A stretch of 64,000 nucleotides of DNA from Neobacillus terrae (lineage in GTDB: Bacteria; Bacillota; Bacilli; Bacillales; Cytobacillaceae), in contig NZ_JAAOEO010000004.1 of NCBI RefSeq assembly GCF_011393025.1, forward strand, positions 302,841 through 366,840, read 5' to 3'. Below are positions 45,207 to 56,045 of the stretch, one piece after another (position 1 is the stretch's first letter; the number at the start of each line of letters is the position of its first letter). The notes beneath the pieces are model-generated. The model had not been told where the DNA came from, did no database searches, and was given only the letters and a program-made list of their open reading frames with translations. The translations under genes and the position numbers were made by a program.

Positions 45207-45392
45207 TGTGTAAAATATTGCAGACTATGTGAACACTTTATTGTCTACATTTTGTTCCTCGGGCTAAGCTGATGGTGCATCTTGTAACCCTATTCTGCTG
45301 GGGCGAAGGTGCATGAAAACAAAATGTCCATTAAAGAAGCTTCACAACAGTTTTTATTTTACCAAAATAAAAACACTGAGGAGGAGTCTCTC
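45207..45392 (+). ncRNA. putative S4-binding autoregulatory leader of rpsD
   Basis: Long untranslated leader upstream of rpsD. It contains GATG-GTG-CATC and a second GGTGCATG (45270-45316) flanking ACCCTATTCTGCTGGGGCG, which can pair in more than one way. In B. subtilis S4 represses its own synthesis through a structured leader, so a similar role is inferred; the exact fold was not computed. Confidence 0.5.
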
Positions 45393-45995
45393 ATGGCTCG
45401 ATATACAGGTCCTTCATGGAAAATTTCCCGTCGTCTAGGAATCTCTCTTAGCGGTACAGGTAAAGAGTTAGAAAAGCGTCCATACGCTCCAGGTCCACAT
45501 GGTCCAAACCAACGCAAAAAGCTTTCTGAATACGGAATGCAATTGCAGGAAAAACAAAAGCTTCGTCATATGTATGGAGTAAACGAGCGCCAGTTCCGCA
45601 ACCTGTTTGATAAAGCAGGCAAAATGGCTGGTAAGCACGGTGAAAACTTTATGGTTCTTCTTGAATCACGTCTTGACAACGTTGTTTACCGTTTAGGCTT
45701 AGCACGTACACGCCGTCAAGCTCGTCAATTAGTAAACCATGGCCACATTCTTGTAAACGGCTCACGCGTTGATATCCCATCATTCCGCGTTGCAGCTGGC
45801 CAAACAATTACACTTCGTGAAAAGTCACGCAACCTTGATGTTGTGAAGGAAGCTATCGAAGTTAACAATTTCGTACCTGACTATTTGACTTTTGACGCTG
45901 ATAAGCTAGAAGGAACTTTCACTCGTCTTCCTGAGCGTTCTGAACTTCCAGCTGAAATCAACGAAGCTCTTATCGTTGAATTCTATTCCCGTTAA
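45393..45995 (+). CDS. rpsD: 30S ribosomal protein S4
   Basis: Primary 16S rRNA-binding protein of the small subunit and, in B. subtilis, autogenous repressor. 200 residues beginning [18 protein letters not shown]; the S4 domain (about 90-155) contains [20 protein letters not shown] and [17 protein letters not shown]. Start ATG 45393 behind GAGGAG; upstream in-frame codons from 45309 belong to the leader. Single gene with its own strong promoter and terminator. Confidence 0.98.
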   Translation: MARYTGPSWKISRRLGISLSGTGKELEKRPYAPGPHGPNQRKKLSEYGMQLQEKQKLRHMYGVNERQFRNLFDKAGKMAGKHGENFMVLLESRLDNVVYRLGLARTRRQARQLVNHGHILVNGSRVDIPSFRVAAGQTITLREKSRNLDVVKEAIEVNNFVPDYLTFDADKLEGTFTRLPERSELPAEINEALIVEFYSR

Positions 45996-46010
45996 TAGGG
46001 AATTTATTGC

Positions 46011-46041
46011 AAAAACCCTGCCGTCCTGGCAGGGTTTTTTG
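46011..46041 (+). terminator. terminator of rpsD
   Basis: AAAAACCCTGCC-GTCCT-GGCAGGGTTTTTT. Confidence 0.9.
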
Positions 46042-46084
46042 TTGTTTAAAACAATAGAATTGATCTTCTCCCAAGATTTCTGCG

Positions 46085-46240
46085 GATACTCTCTAAAATT
46101 TATGCCTCTAAAAAAACTTCATCCTGCTTGAAGGAAACTTCTCCGTCATTTCGCAAAACTTCTACCTACTTGGAGGAACTTCTACCTCATTTCGCAAGAC
46201 TTCTACCTCTTCTCAGATAACTTCTACTCCTCCTCAGGAC
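46085..46240 (+). repeat. short degenerate tandem repeat, unit about 20-25 bp
   Basis: At least six iterations of AACTTCTACCT with the fuller unit ACTTCTACCTCATTTCGCAA (for example 46158-46225). Copies vary, e.g. AAACTTCTCCGTCATTTCGC and AACTTCTACTCCTCCTCAGG. Non-coding, between rpsD and tyrS. Confidence 0.7.
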
Positions 46241-46249
46241 ATGAGATTG

Positions 46250-46350
46250 CATCAGTGATCCGCCGCACGAAGAAAATTCCAATAAATTTTCGAGGAGTTT
46301 GGCTATTTTTGCTCTTAGTTTCTTCGAATTTCCACATTTCCCAATAAAAG
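46250..46350. repeat. family C-type repeat with hairpin module (reverse)
   Basis: GCCGCACGAAGAAAATT-CCAATA-AATTTTCGAGGAG (46263-46297) holds a perfect 7-bp stem inside the constant flanks seen elsewhere, followed by TTTGGCTATTTTTGCTCTTAG like 10228-10255. Confidence 0.65.
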
Positions 46351-46370
46351 AGCCTAAGGTTTAGAAAAAC

Positions 46371-46456
46371 TTAGCCTTCGCCAAGTCCTTTTTGGCGGAT
46401 GCCCCAGTTTTTTTATGCGTTCAGAATTTATGGATATAAATTCTGATTAGCCAAAA
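46371..46456. repeat. dispersed repeat family B, copy 4
   Basis: Nearly identical to 21377-21458: CTTCGCCAAGTCC...TTGGCGGATGCCCCAGTTT, then TATGCGTTCAGAATTTATGG and ATAAATTCTGATTAGC. It lies at the 3' end of tyrS next to the terminator. Confidence 0.8.
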
Positions 46457-46478
46457 AAGAACCAGCATCAGCTGGTCC
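46453..46478 (-). terminator. terminator of tyrS
   Basis: Minus strand ACCAGC-TGAT-GCTGGT then TCTTTTTTGG. Confidence 0.85.
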
Positions 46479-46498
46479 CTTGTATCAAATCAATTTAA

Positions 46499-48004
<1,506 letters not shown>

Positions 48005-48128
48005 TTATAAAATATAAATTTAAACTATAGCTCTTTTTACCATATATCCTTAGCAAATGTCAAATAATGAAAGCTTTTCTTTTTCTAATATGGAGATATG
48101 GTATAATTATATGTAATTTTAGGGGGGA

Positions 48129-50873
48129 ATGATGCGAATGAAGGAAAAATGGCGAACGTGGAAAGAAAAAATACAATCCATCTATAGCCACAATACCGGT
48201 AAGAAGGCCGTTAAAGGGGCCCGCGTAACCTATTCCGTAATGTGGAACCTCTTTCTTATATTTATCGTTATTGTCATTCTGGGAGGAGCTTTTGCTGCCG
48301 GCGCAGGGGCAGGTTTTTTTGCATCCCTGGTAAAAGATGAACCAATAAGATCATACGACAGCATGAAAAGAGACATATATGACTATACCGAAACCTCTGA
48401 TCTTTATTTTGCCAACGATGTATACCTTGGCAAAATGCGATCTGACCTTGAAAGAGAAGAAGTAAAGATTGATGATATTTCCGATAATCTGATTAAAGCT
48501 GTTGTAGCAACGGAGGATGAGTATTTCTACCGGCACAACGGTGTTGTTCCTAAAGCCATTTTCCGTGCCATGTTTCAGCAGGCCACCCATTCTGCCGTTC
48601 AATCTGGAGGCAGTACGCTTACTCAGCAATTAATAAAAAATCAAATTCTAACAAATGATGTTTCTTTTAAGAGAAAAGCCAATGAAATTCTTTTGGCTCT
48701 CCGGCTTGAAAAATTTTTTGATAAAAAACAAATCCTTGAAGCTTATTTGAATGTTGCTACCTTTGGAAGAAATTCTTCCGGACACAATATTGCAGGCGTA
48801 CAGGCCGCTGCACGAGGTATTTTTGGCAAAAAAGCAAGCGAATTAAACCTTCCTCAGGCTGCTTTTATTGCAGGTCTGCCGCAAAGCCCGTTCGGCTACA
48901 CTCCTTTTACCCAGGATGGAACGGTCAAGCAGCACCTGGAGCCGGGATTAACGCGAATGAAGACCGTTTTAAAACGGATGTATGATGGCGGTTACATAAA
49001 GAAAGACCAATATAATCAGGCACTTGCTTATGATGTTAAAAAGGACTTTGCACCGCCTGGAGAAAGTACGCTTGAAAAATATCCTTGGCTTACCTTTGAA
49101 ATAGAAAAGCGTTCCATAAAGATCCTTGCAGAGATGCTAGCTAAAAAAGATGGTTATGAAACAAAAGATCTGCAAAAAGATAAAAACCTTAATAACAGCT
49201 ATATTGAGATGGCAAACCGTGATTTAAGGCAAAAAGGCTATAAAATTTATACTACCATTGATAAAAACATTTATGATGCAATGGAGCAGGCAAAAGATAA
49301 ATACCCTTATTTTGGACCTGATAAACCTCAGGTAGTTTCTGACACGGCGACAGGCGGAAACAAGACAATTATGGAACCTGTTGAAGTGGGTGCTATGCTG
49401 ATTGAAAACAAAACCGGAAAAATTATCAGTTTTGTTCCAGGACGGGATTATAAGCGCCAGCAGCTGAACCATGCTACAAGTGCTCTAAGGCAGAACGGAT
49501 CGACGATGAAACCGCTTCTTGTATACGGTCCTGCTATAGAGCTTGGAAAAGCATCACCGGGAACTGTCCTTCCAGATGTGGCCCTGAGACTTTCTCCTGC
49601 AGTAAACAGACCATGGCCTACCAACTATGATAGACGATATAGCGGGCTTGTTTCTGCTAGGTATGCTCTTGCAAAGTCATATAATGTACCGGCTGTAAAG
49701 CTTTATAAGGACATCCTGCCGCAGCAGCCTGCCAAATACCTGGAAAAAATGGGCTTTACCTCTCTTCGGCCAGATGACTACACCAATCCTGCTACAGCAA
49801 TTGGTTCTTTAGGAGTAGGAGTTACGATCGAAGAAAATACAAATGCTTTTACCACTTTTGCAAATCAAGGGAAATTTATCGATGCTTACCTCATTGATAA
49901 AATACTTGATAAAGACGGCAAGATTGTTTACCAGCATCAAGTGAAGCCTGTAGATGTCTTTACCCCGCAGACTTCTTATTTGACTCTTGATATGATGAGG
50001 GATGTTATAAACATTGGTACCGCTGCTGGAGTGAAAAGAAAGCTTAATTTTAGTGCTGACTGGGCAGGAAAAACAGGAACTGGAAACGAATATTTTGATT
50101 CCTGGTTTGTTGCCTCCAATCCAAATGTAACATTTGGAATATGGACAGGCTATGACCATAATAAATCTCTAAAAACATCGGGATTATCCTACAGCCAGAG
50201 AACAAATTTCTTATGGGCTGACTTAATTAACGCAGCATATAAGATCAATCCTGCTCTTATTGCGCCAAAAACCAAATTTGAAATGCCAGGCGGAATTGTA
50301 AGAAAATCCTATTGTGCTGTTTCTGGTTTGTTGGCCTCAAGTGCATGCTCGAAGGCTGGTCTCGTACAGAGTGATATTTATAATGCAAAATTCGCCCCAA
50401 CAAAAGTTGATGATAATCTGGTTGACGGAAAATTCGTGAGAATTGGAGGGCGCAATTATCTTGCACTAAGCTCAACTCCAGATGATTTTGCACAGCATGG
50501 TCTAATACTTAACCCTGATTTCATCTCTAATATGGTCGGCAAGAATTTTAGAGATTGGAGCCAATTAATTCCGAAAAAAGACAGATGGGGAAAAATACTT
50601 GTACCAAGTGCAAAATTAGTTGATAACGGTAAATCTCCTGATCCGGTAACCCTAGCTGCCGCTGGTAATAAACTTTCCTGGAATGCCGCGCCTGACAGAG
50701 ATATTGTCGGGTACCGCGTTTACCTCGCAGGTGGAGGAATTTCAAAAGTGGCAAGCATTACAACTGGTGCAGGACTTTCCTTTACTGGAGGTCCAGGAGC
50801 CTATTTTGTAACTGCTGTAGATATTGCCGGAAAAGAATCCGCCCCTTCTAACCTAGTACAAATTGGACAATAA
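48129..50873 (+). CDS. class A penicillin-binding protein (transglycosylase/transpeptidase) with FN3-like tail
   Basis: 914-residue peptidoglycan synthase. Cytoplasmic basic N terminus, one TM (about 38-66), GT51 glycosyltransferase domain with ATEDEYFYRHNG (Glu129) and GGSTLTQQLIKN (160-171), then transpeptidase with Ser458-T-M-Lys461, S517-Y-N and K648-T-G-T. The C terminus (about 845-912) looks like a fibronectin type III domain (LSWNAAPDRDIVGYRVYLAG, GPGAYFVTAVDIAGKESAPS). It resembles Bacillus PBP1/PBP4-type bifunctional enzymes, but I cannot name it. Starts at 48129, 48132 or 48138 are possible, all near AGGGGGG. In B. subtilis 168 tyrS and acsA adjoin without this gene. Confidence 0.9.
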   Translation: MMRMKEKWRTWKEKIQSIYSHNTGKKAVKGARVTYSVMWNLFLIFIVIVILGGAFAAGAGAGFFASLVKDEPIRSYDSMKRDIYDYTETSDLYFANDVYLGKMRSDLEREEVKIDDISDNLIKAVVATEDEYFYRHNGVVPKAIFRAMFQQATHSAVQSGGSTLTQQLIKNQILTNDVSFKRKANEILLALRLEKFFDKKQILEAYLNVATFGRNSSGHNIAGVQAAARGIFGKKASELNLPQAAFIAGLPQSPFGYTPFTQDGTVKQHLEPGLTRMKTVLKRMYDGGYIKKDQYNQALAYDVKKDFAPPGESTLEKYPWLTFEIEKRSIKILAEMLAKKDGYETKDLQKDKNLNNSYIEMANRDLRQKGYKIYTTIDKNIYDAMEQAKDKYPYFGPDKPQVVSDTATGGNKTIMEPVEVGAMLIENKTGKIISFVPGRDYKRQQLNHATSALRQNGSTMKPLLVYGPAIELGKASPGTVLPDVALRLSPAVNRPWPTNYDRRYSGLVSARYALAKSYNVPAVKLYKDILPQQPAKYLEKMGFTSLRPDDYTNPATAIGSLGVGVTIEENTNAFTTFANQGKFIDAYLIDKILDKDGKIVYQHQVKPVDVFTPQTSYLTLDMMRDVINIGTAAGVKRKLNFSADWAGKTGTGNEYFDSWFVASNPNVTFGIWTGYDHNKSLKTSGLSYSQRTNFLWADLINAAYKINPALIAPKTKFEMPGGIVRKSYCAVSGLLASSACSKAGLVQSDIYNAKFAPTKVDDNLVDGKFVRIGGRNYLALSSTPDDFAQHGLILNPDFISNMVGKNFRDWSQLIPKKDRWGKILVPSAKLVDNGKSPDPVTLAAAGNKLSWNAAPDRDIVGYRVYLAGGGISKVASITTGAGLSFTGGPGAYFVTAVDIAGKESAPSNLVQIGQ

Positions 50874-50875
50874 AG

Positions 50876-51186
50876 AAAAGCGCAAGCGCCCGTTCAGCGA
50901 AGCAACTGCTTGAGTAAACTTCCTGTTATTTCTTCTCTGATTTGACAACATGCAGCTTTGCGACGAGCTAAACATTAGCTTCCTTGAATATGCTATGGCG
51001 TAGGAGCACTTTAAAAGTTCGATGTTGACTTATCGTAGGGAGAAGCGGGATGGACACTAGCTGCACCAAGTATCACCTGCGGTCATACTTGATGCAAGAT
51101 ATTCAAAGAAGCTTTTCAAAGGTGAAAACTCACTGGGCGCTGAAGCTAGACAATTTAAAAGGTAAAACTTTATACTTATCCAATAA
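50876..51186 (+). repeat. dispersed repeat family A, copy 4
   Basis: AAAGCGCAAGCGCCCGTTCA ... CACTGGGCGCTGAAGCTAG, close match to 33868-34184 with long identical blocks (e.g. GACTTATCGTAGGGAGAAGC). Followed at 51192-51240 by a family B-like fragment (GGGCCTTTAGGTGAGAGCTG), compare 37050. Confidence 0.85.
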
Positions 51187-51258
51187 AGAAAACTAGGCGA
51201 TTGCTGGGCCTTTAGGTGAGAGCTGAGCAGTAGTTGTATTAGCTAAGAAAAAGGGAAA

Positions 51259-51290
51259 AAGGGAAGCGCAAAGGCGTTTCCCTTTTCTTT
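51259..51290 (+). terminator. possible terminator downstream of the PBP gene
   Basis: GGGAAGCGC-AAAG-GCGTTTCCC followed by TTTTCTTTT; nearly 400 bp after the PBP stop, beyond the repeat. Confidence 0.55.
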
Positions 51291-51530
51291 TGCTAGTGGT
51301 TCTAAATAATCTTGATGATAACAAGGGAATCTAAAATTTGCATTCCTTTTCCTTCGTTTGCGAGGAGCTATTTCAATGTCCGCGGAAAAATGGGGTGGCA
51401 AGACCTTCATAGGCACAGGAGGCACTAGCAAGAAGTCTGACATAGGAACTGCGTCAGAAAGGCGCTGCCACAGTGCAACCTATTTCTACCGACTCACGCT
51501 TCTGCTTTTTATATAATAATCATCAGTAAT
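51291..51530. other. non-coding stretch between the PBP and acsA terminators
   Basis: Contains CTTCGTTTGCGAGGAGCTATTTC (51351-51375), distantly like the CGAGGAG part of family C, and GCCACAGTGC. No gene or clear structure; probably a decayed repeat. Confidence 0.4.
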
Positions 51531-51540
51531 ATTTAAAATG

Positions 51541-51572
51541 AAACCGCACTGAAAATACAGTGCGGTTTTTTT
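51541..51572. terminator. terminator of acsA
   Basis: AAACCGCACTG-AAAATA-CAGTGCGGTTTTTTT; symmetrical stem right after the acsA stop. Confidence 0.8.
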
Positions 51573-51581
51573 AGAAAGTTA

Positions 51582-53300
51582 TTAGTCTTCCATAGTGGAA
51601 AGATCACCTGCAGGGAGATTTAATTCCCATGCCTTAAGGACACGTCTCATGATTTTACCGCTTCGGGTTTTTGGCAGCTTGTCTCGGAACTCGATTTCAC
51701 GAGGTGCAGCATGAGCAGCCAGCCCTTTTTTAACAAATTGTCTGATCTCTTCCTTCAAATCGTCTGAGGCTTCAAAGCCATCCCTTAAGGCGACAAATGC
51801 TTTTATAATTTCGCCGCGCACTGGATCCGGTTTCCCAATGACACCAGCCTCTGCTACTGCTGGATGCTCTACAAGCTTGCTTTCTACTTCAAAAGGTCCA
51901 ACTCTCTCACCGGAAGTCATGATAACATCATCAATTCTTCCCTGGAACCAGAAGTAGCCCTCTTCATCCATATAAGCGGAGTCCCCTGAAACATACCAGC
52001 CTCCCGGCATGAAATAGGATTCATACTTCTGCGGATTATTCCAGATAGTTTGCATCATTGATGGCCAGCCCTTTTCAATGGCAAGGTTGCCCATACGATA
52101 AGGCGGAAGTTCATTTCCCTGATCATCCACGATCGCTGCTTTTACCCCTGGAATCGGTTTACCCATGGACCCAGGCTTAATTTGCATGGAAGGATAATTA
52201 CAAATCAGCTGTGCTCCTGTTTCGGTCATCCACCATGTATCATGAATACGCAGGTTAAAGACCTTTACTCCCCATTTTACCACCTCTGGGTTTAACGGTT
52301 CTCCAACGCTTAGAATATGGCGAAGACTGCTGAGATTGAACTTTTTAACCACTTCATCTCCGGCACCCATCAGCATACGGAATGCAGTAGGCGCACTGTA
52401 CCAGACAGTTACACCAAATTCCTCAATCATTTTATACCAGTTTTCAGGGCTAAAACGGCCTCCAACGATAACGTTTGACGCTCCCGCAAGCCATGGCCCA
52501 AAAATTCCATAAGAAGTCCCTGTAACCCAGCCTGGATCGGCTGTACACCAGTAAACATCTTCTTCTTTTAAATCCAAGACCCATTTCGCTGTCTGATAAT
52601 GCTGAATCATGGCATTATGAACGTGAAGAACTCCCTTTGGCTTTCCAGTTGATCCTGAAGTGTAGTGAAGGATAAGTCCATCCGTTCTATCGACCCATTC
52701 TATCTGGAGCTCTTTACTCGCTGTCTTGAACTTCTCCTTAAAGTCGATTAACTGTCCTTCCTCCCGGACCTTATTGCCGACAAGGAAAATATGCTTTAAT
52801 GAAGGCAGTTCGCTTACAGGAACCCTGTCCAAAAGTTCAGGAGTTGTGACAAGAACCTTTGCTTCACTGTCCTGAAGACGATCCCGGACGGCACCTTCCA
52901 TAAATGCTTCAAACAGAGGGCCAACAATTGCCCCAATTTTCACAGCTCCGAGAACTGCAAAGTAAAGTTCAGGAGAACGCGGCATGAAAATGAAAACACG
53001 GTCACCCTTTTCTACGTCACCGTAAGCTTTAAAGACATTGGCTGCTTTGTTTGACAGCTCCTTCATTTCCTTAAAGGTATACTTTTCATCACGTTCCTGG
53101 TCACGATAATAGAGAGCAACTTTGTTTTTCCTGAAAGAATCAGCATGGCGGTCAATTGCTTCATAGGCAATATTTACAAGCCCGGTTTCACTCCAGGTAA
53201 AGTTCTTTTCAGCTTCCTTCCAGTCAAATTGACTGTACAGTTCCTCATAATTACTTAAATTATGCTCCCCCTGCATAACTGGCAGCGCTTCCACTTTCAT
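51582..53300 (-). CDS. acsA: acetyl-CoA synthetase (AMP-forming)
   Basis: Activates acetate to acetyl-CoA via acetyl-AMP; used to recover acetate after overflow growth. 572 residues: P-loop HYTSGSTGKPKGVLHVHNA, WWMTETG, YVSGDSAYMDEEGYFWFQGR and the C-terminal KTRSGKIMRRVLKA, whose lysine is the AcuA acetylation target in B. subtilis. Start ATG 53298-53300 after AAAGGGGG. A good sigma-A promoter lies at 53332-53360. Divergent acuABC encode its acetyltransferase and deacetylase. Confidence 0.96.
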   Translation of the reverse strand: MKVEALPVMQGEHNLSNYEELYSQFDWKEAEKNFTWSETGLVNIAYEAIDRHADSFRKNKVALYYRDQERDEKYTFKEMKELSNKAANVFKAYGDVEKGDRVFIFMPRSPELYFAVLGAVKIGAIVGPLFEAFMEGAVRDRLQDSEAKVLVTTPELLDRVPVSELPSLKHIFLVGNKVREEGQLIDFKEKFKTASKELQIEWVDRTDGLILHYTSGSTGKPKGVLHVHNAMIQHYQTAKWVLDLKEEDVYWCTADPGWVTGTSYGIFGPWLAGASNVIVGGRFSPENWYKMIEEFGVTVWYSAPTAFRMLMGAGDEVVKKFNLSSLRHILSVGEPLNPEVVKWGVKVFNLRIHDTWWMTETGAQLICNYPSMQIKPGSMGKPIPGVKAAIVDDQGNELPPYRMGNLAIEKGWPSMMQTIWNNPQKYESYFMPGGWYVSGDSAYMDEEGYFWFQGRIDDVIMTSGERVGPFEVESKLVEHPAVAEAGVIGKPDPVRGEIIKAFVALRDGFEASDDLKEEIRQFVKKGLAAHAAPREIEFRDKLPKTRSGKIMRRVLKAWELNLPAGDLSTMED

Positions 53301-53331
53301 CTTTTTTCCCCCTTTTCCTATTTATGATATT

Positions 53332-53360
53332 ATTATAGTATAAAAAATATTTATTCTCAA
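53332..53360 (-). promoter_or_regulatory. sigma-A promoter of acsA
   Basis: Minus strand TTGAGA, 17-bp spacer, TATAAT, 32 bp before the start codon. Confidence 0.75.
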
Positions 53361-53428
53361 TTTTAAAAATATTGATGGGTGATTTAAAAATAGTCATAAA
53401 TATTTTTTAAATAAAACTGAAAATTTAG

Positions 53429-53442
53429 TGAAAGCGCTTTAT
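53429..53442. promoter_or_regulatory. cre in the acsA-acuA divergent region
   Basis: TGAAAGCGCTTTAT fits TGAAARCGYTTWNN. It overlaps the expected -35 region of acuA, whose -10 TATAAT is at 53459-53464, so CcpA would repress acuABC, as in B. subtilis. Confidence 0.7.
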
Positions 53443-53501
53443 ATGAAGAGATTTCATGTATAATAGAGTATAACTAGATTCTTTTTCTTGGTGGTGACCG
53501 A

Positions 53502-54134
53502 ATGGAACATAAAAAAACATATAACGCCAAAGAATTAAAAACACCTCATGGGAGTTTGATTATAGAAGGTCCTATTTCTTCTGAAAAACTTGCAAGCTAT
53601 GAGTTTCATGAAGGACTTGTAGCATTCCGTGTTCCGGAACAACAGCATAAGGCATTGGTAGAAATATCCGGTTTAGAAGAAGGCCGGATTATTATTGCAC
53701 GGGACAGGAATACCATCGTTGGGTATGTAACCTACCTTTATCCCGATCCTCTGGAACGCTGGTCAGAGGGAAAGATGGATAACCTTATTGAACTGGGGGC
53801 CATTGAAGTTATCCCCAAGTACAGAGGCTGCTCTGTCGGAAAGAACCTCCTAAGGGTTTCAATGATGGATGACGCAATGGAAGACTTCATTATTATCACA
53901 ACGGAATATTATTGGCATTGGGACTTAAAAGGTACAGGCCTGAATGTATGGGACTATAGAAAGGTAATGGAAAAAATGATGAATGCAGGCGGTTTGGAAT
54001 GGTATGCGACAGATGATCCTGAAATTTGTTCCCATCCAGCCAACTGTCTTATGGCACGTATGGGAAAACGGGTGGATAACGAGTCCATCCAGCAATTTGA
54101 CCGGCTTCGCTTTATGAACCGATTTATGTATTAA
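53502..54134 (+). CDS. acuA: protein acetyltransferase AcuA
   Basis: GNAT-fold enzyme that acetylates and inactivates acetyl-CoA synthetase. 210 residues; the acetyl-CoA pyrophosphate loop is [16 protein letters not shown] (about 106-121, an R-G-x-S-x-G-K variant of Q/RxxGxG/A). [20 protein letters not shown] is highly typical of AcuA. Start ATG 53502 with GGTGGTGA. First gene of acuABC, divergent from its target acsA. Confidence 0.95.
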   Translation: MEHKKTYNAKELKTPHGSLIIEGPISSEKLASYEFHEGLVAFRVPEQQHKALVEISGLEEGRIIIARDRNTIVGYVTYLYPDPLERWSEGKMDNLIELGAIEVIPKYRGCSVGKNLLRVSMMDDAMEDFIIITTEYYWHWDLKGTGLNVWDYRKVMEKMMNAGGLEWYATDDPEICSHPANCLMARMGKRVDNESIQQFDRLRFMNRFMY

Positions 54135-54154
54135 AATTTTTAGGGGGCTTTCTG

Positions 54155-54802
54155 ATGATTCTTGAGGAAATAATGAAAACATCTATAGCATCTCTTAGTC
54201 CGTCCAACATTATTGCAGAAGCTTTGGCTTTAATGGGTGACCATAAAATTCGGCATATTCCAATAGTCAATGATGCGTTTGAACTTGTGGGAATTGTTTC
54301 AGATAGGGATATACGCGATGCCGCTCCCTCCATCTTTCATCCGGAGGAACAATCGGAAGATTTGCAGCAGCCGCTGTCAAAAATAATGAAAACCGATATT
54401 ATAACTGGCCATCCACTGGATTTTGTGGAGGAAACAGCAGCTGTTTTTTATGACCATCATATTAGCTGCCTGCCAATCACAAAGGATAAAAAATTAGTAG
54501 GCATCGTTACAGAAACAGATCTGTTAAGGACATTAGTTGAATTAACGGGGGCCAATCAGCCTGGCTCTCAGATTGAGGTCAAGGTACCAAACAAGGCAGG
54601 CATACTTGGTGACATTGCAGCCATCATAAGGAACCGGAAAGCCAATATACAAAGTGTCCTTGTTTACCCGGACAAAAAGGATGAACACTTTAAGGTTCTA
54701 GTTATCCGGGTTCAAACTATGAACCCTATAAGTCTAGTTCAGGATCTAAAAAGCGCTGGCCACCATGTCCTTTGGCCAAATCTTCCGGGGATGGCTCCAT
54801 GA
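54155..54802 (+). CDS. acuB: AcuB: CBS-pair plus ACT domain protein
   Basis: 215 residues: two CBS domains (about 1-60, [16 protein letters not shown], and 75-135, [20 protein letters not shown]), then an ACT domain (about 140-210, [20 protein letters not shown]). Such domains sense adenine nucleotides and small ligands. In B. subtilis acuB belongs to the acetoin/acetate utilisation operon, but its role is not settled. Start ATG 54155 with AGGGGG, 20 bp after acuA; it overlaps acuC by 4 bp. Confidence 0.93.
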   Translation: MILEEIMKTSIASLSPSNIIAEALALMGDHKIRHIPIVNDAFELVGIVSDRDIRDAAPSIFHPEEQSEDLQQPLSKIMKTDIITGHPLDFVEETAAVFYDHHISCLPITKDKKLVGIVTETDLLRTLVELTGANQPGSQIEVKVPNKAGILGDIAAIIRNRKANIQSVLVYPDKKDEHFKVLVIRVQTMNPISLVQDLKSAGHHVLWPNLPGMAP

Positions 54803-55971
54803 CCGATAAAAGTGTTCTAATTTACTCTGAAGACCTGCTAAAATATAAATTCAGCAATGATCATCCTTTTAACCAATTCCGGCTGAAATTAACTATTGAT
54901 CTCTTACAAAAAATAAATGCTTTGGACAGCAAAATGATTGTTCCACCCCGAATGGCTACTGAAGAAGAACTCTGCCTGATCCATGACTCTGATTATATTA
55001 ACGCCGTAAAACTAGCGGGCATGAATGCACTTCCCCGTGAAAAGGCAGAAAATTACGGATTGGGAACAGAGGATACCCCTGTTTTTGAGAAAATGCATGA
55101 AGCAAGCTCACTTTTGGTTGGAGGAACCCTGGAAGCAGTCGACCAGGTAATGACTGGCCAGGCACTTCATGCCCTTCACCTCGGCGGGGGTCTCCATCAC
55201 GGATTCCGTGGAAAGGCTTCAGGATTTTGCATTTATAATGACACTTCTGTTGCAATTAAATATTTACAAAAAAAGTATAACGCCCGCGTCCTTTATGTGG
55301 ATACCGATGCACATCATGGTGACGGTGTACAATGGTCTTTTTATGATGACCCCGACGTGTGCACCCTGTCAATCCACGAAACTGGAAGATATTTATTTCC
55401 TGGCACAGGAAATGTAAATGAAAGAGGCCAAGGCAAAGGATATGGCTATTCCTTCAATATACCAGTTGATGCATTTACCGAGGATAATTCCTGGCTTTAT
55501 GCCTATTCAGAGTCTATTAAGGAAATTGCTGAATTTTTTAAGCCTGATATCATTCTTACTCAAAATGGTGCGGATGCACATTATCTTGATCCATTAACAC
55601 ATCTATCTGCAACAATGAAAATCTATAGAGAAATTCCCCGGATTGCACATGAGATAGCCCACAAATATTGCCAGGGAAGATGGATTGCAGTTGGAGGGGG
55701 GGGATATGATATTTGGAGGGTGGTACCAAGAGCCTGGGCACTTATCTGGATGGAAATGACTGAAAACTCCAATTCTTTCGGCAGTTTACCAAAAGAATGG
55801 GTGGAAAAATGGCAGCATCTTGCACAAGTTCCCCTCCCAACTGACTGGGATGATCCAGAAAATATGTACGAACCCATTCCCCGCAAAGCAGAAATTGAAG
55901 AAAAAAACTTGCGGACAGTTGAAAAAGCACTCTACCCTCTCAAAAGCCAGACGAAAAGCGAGTCTGTTTAA
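54799..55971 (+). CDS. acuC: AcuC: histone-deacetylase-family protein deacetylase
   Basis: Zn-dependent class I HDAC-like enzyme removing the acetyl group from AcsA, reversing AcuA. 390 residues: [22 protein letters not shown] (paired active-site histidines within GLHH), the metal motif [29 protein letters not shown], and the catalytic tyrosine loop GGGGYD. Start ATG 54799 overlaps the acuB stop (ATGA), with GGGGATGG upstream. Confidence 0.95.
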   Translation: MTDKSVLIYSEDLLKYKFSNDHPFNQFRLKLTIDLLQKINALDSKMIVPPRMATEEELCLIHDSDYINAVKLAGMNALPREKAENYGLGTEDTPVFEKMHEASSLLVGGTLEAVDQVMTGQALHALHLGGGLHHGFRGKASGFCIYNDTSVAIKYLQKKYNARVLYVDTDAHHGDGVQWSFYDDPDVCTLSIHETGRYLFPGTGNVNERGQGKGYGYSFNIPVDAFTEDNSWLYAYSESIKEIAEFFKPDIILTQNGADAHYLDPLTHLSATMKIYREIPRIAHEIAHKYCQGRWIAVGGGGYDIWRVVPRAWALIWMEMTENSNSFGSLPKEWVEKWQHLAQVPLPTDWDDPENMYEPIPRKAEIEEKNLRTVEKALYPLKSQTKSESV

Positions 55972-56004
55972 AAGAACTGCGATAAAGAGTTCATATCCGT
56001 ATTA

Positions 56005-56043
56005 AAAAAGCCAGGTCTCCTAAAATGGGGCCTGGCTTAATTG
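56005..56043. terminator. bidirectional terminator acuC/ccpA
   Basis: AAGCCAGG, loop of about 17 nt, CCTGGCTT with A- and T-rich flanks, between convergent genes. Confidence 0.75.
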
Positions 56044-56045
56044 TT

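Noticed and set aside
45309..45392. N-terminal extension of S4
   Set aside because: The 28 extra residues do not belong to S4, and the ribosome binding site GAGGAG sits just before ATG 45393.
51243..51443. 66-codon minus-strand frame after the PBP gene
   Set aside because: It includes a terminator hairpin, has a low-complexity end and no start signal.
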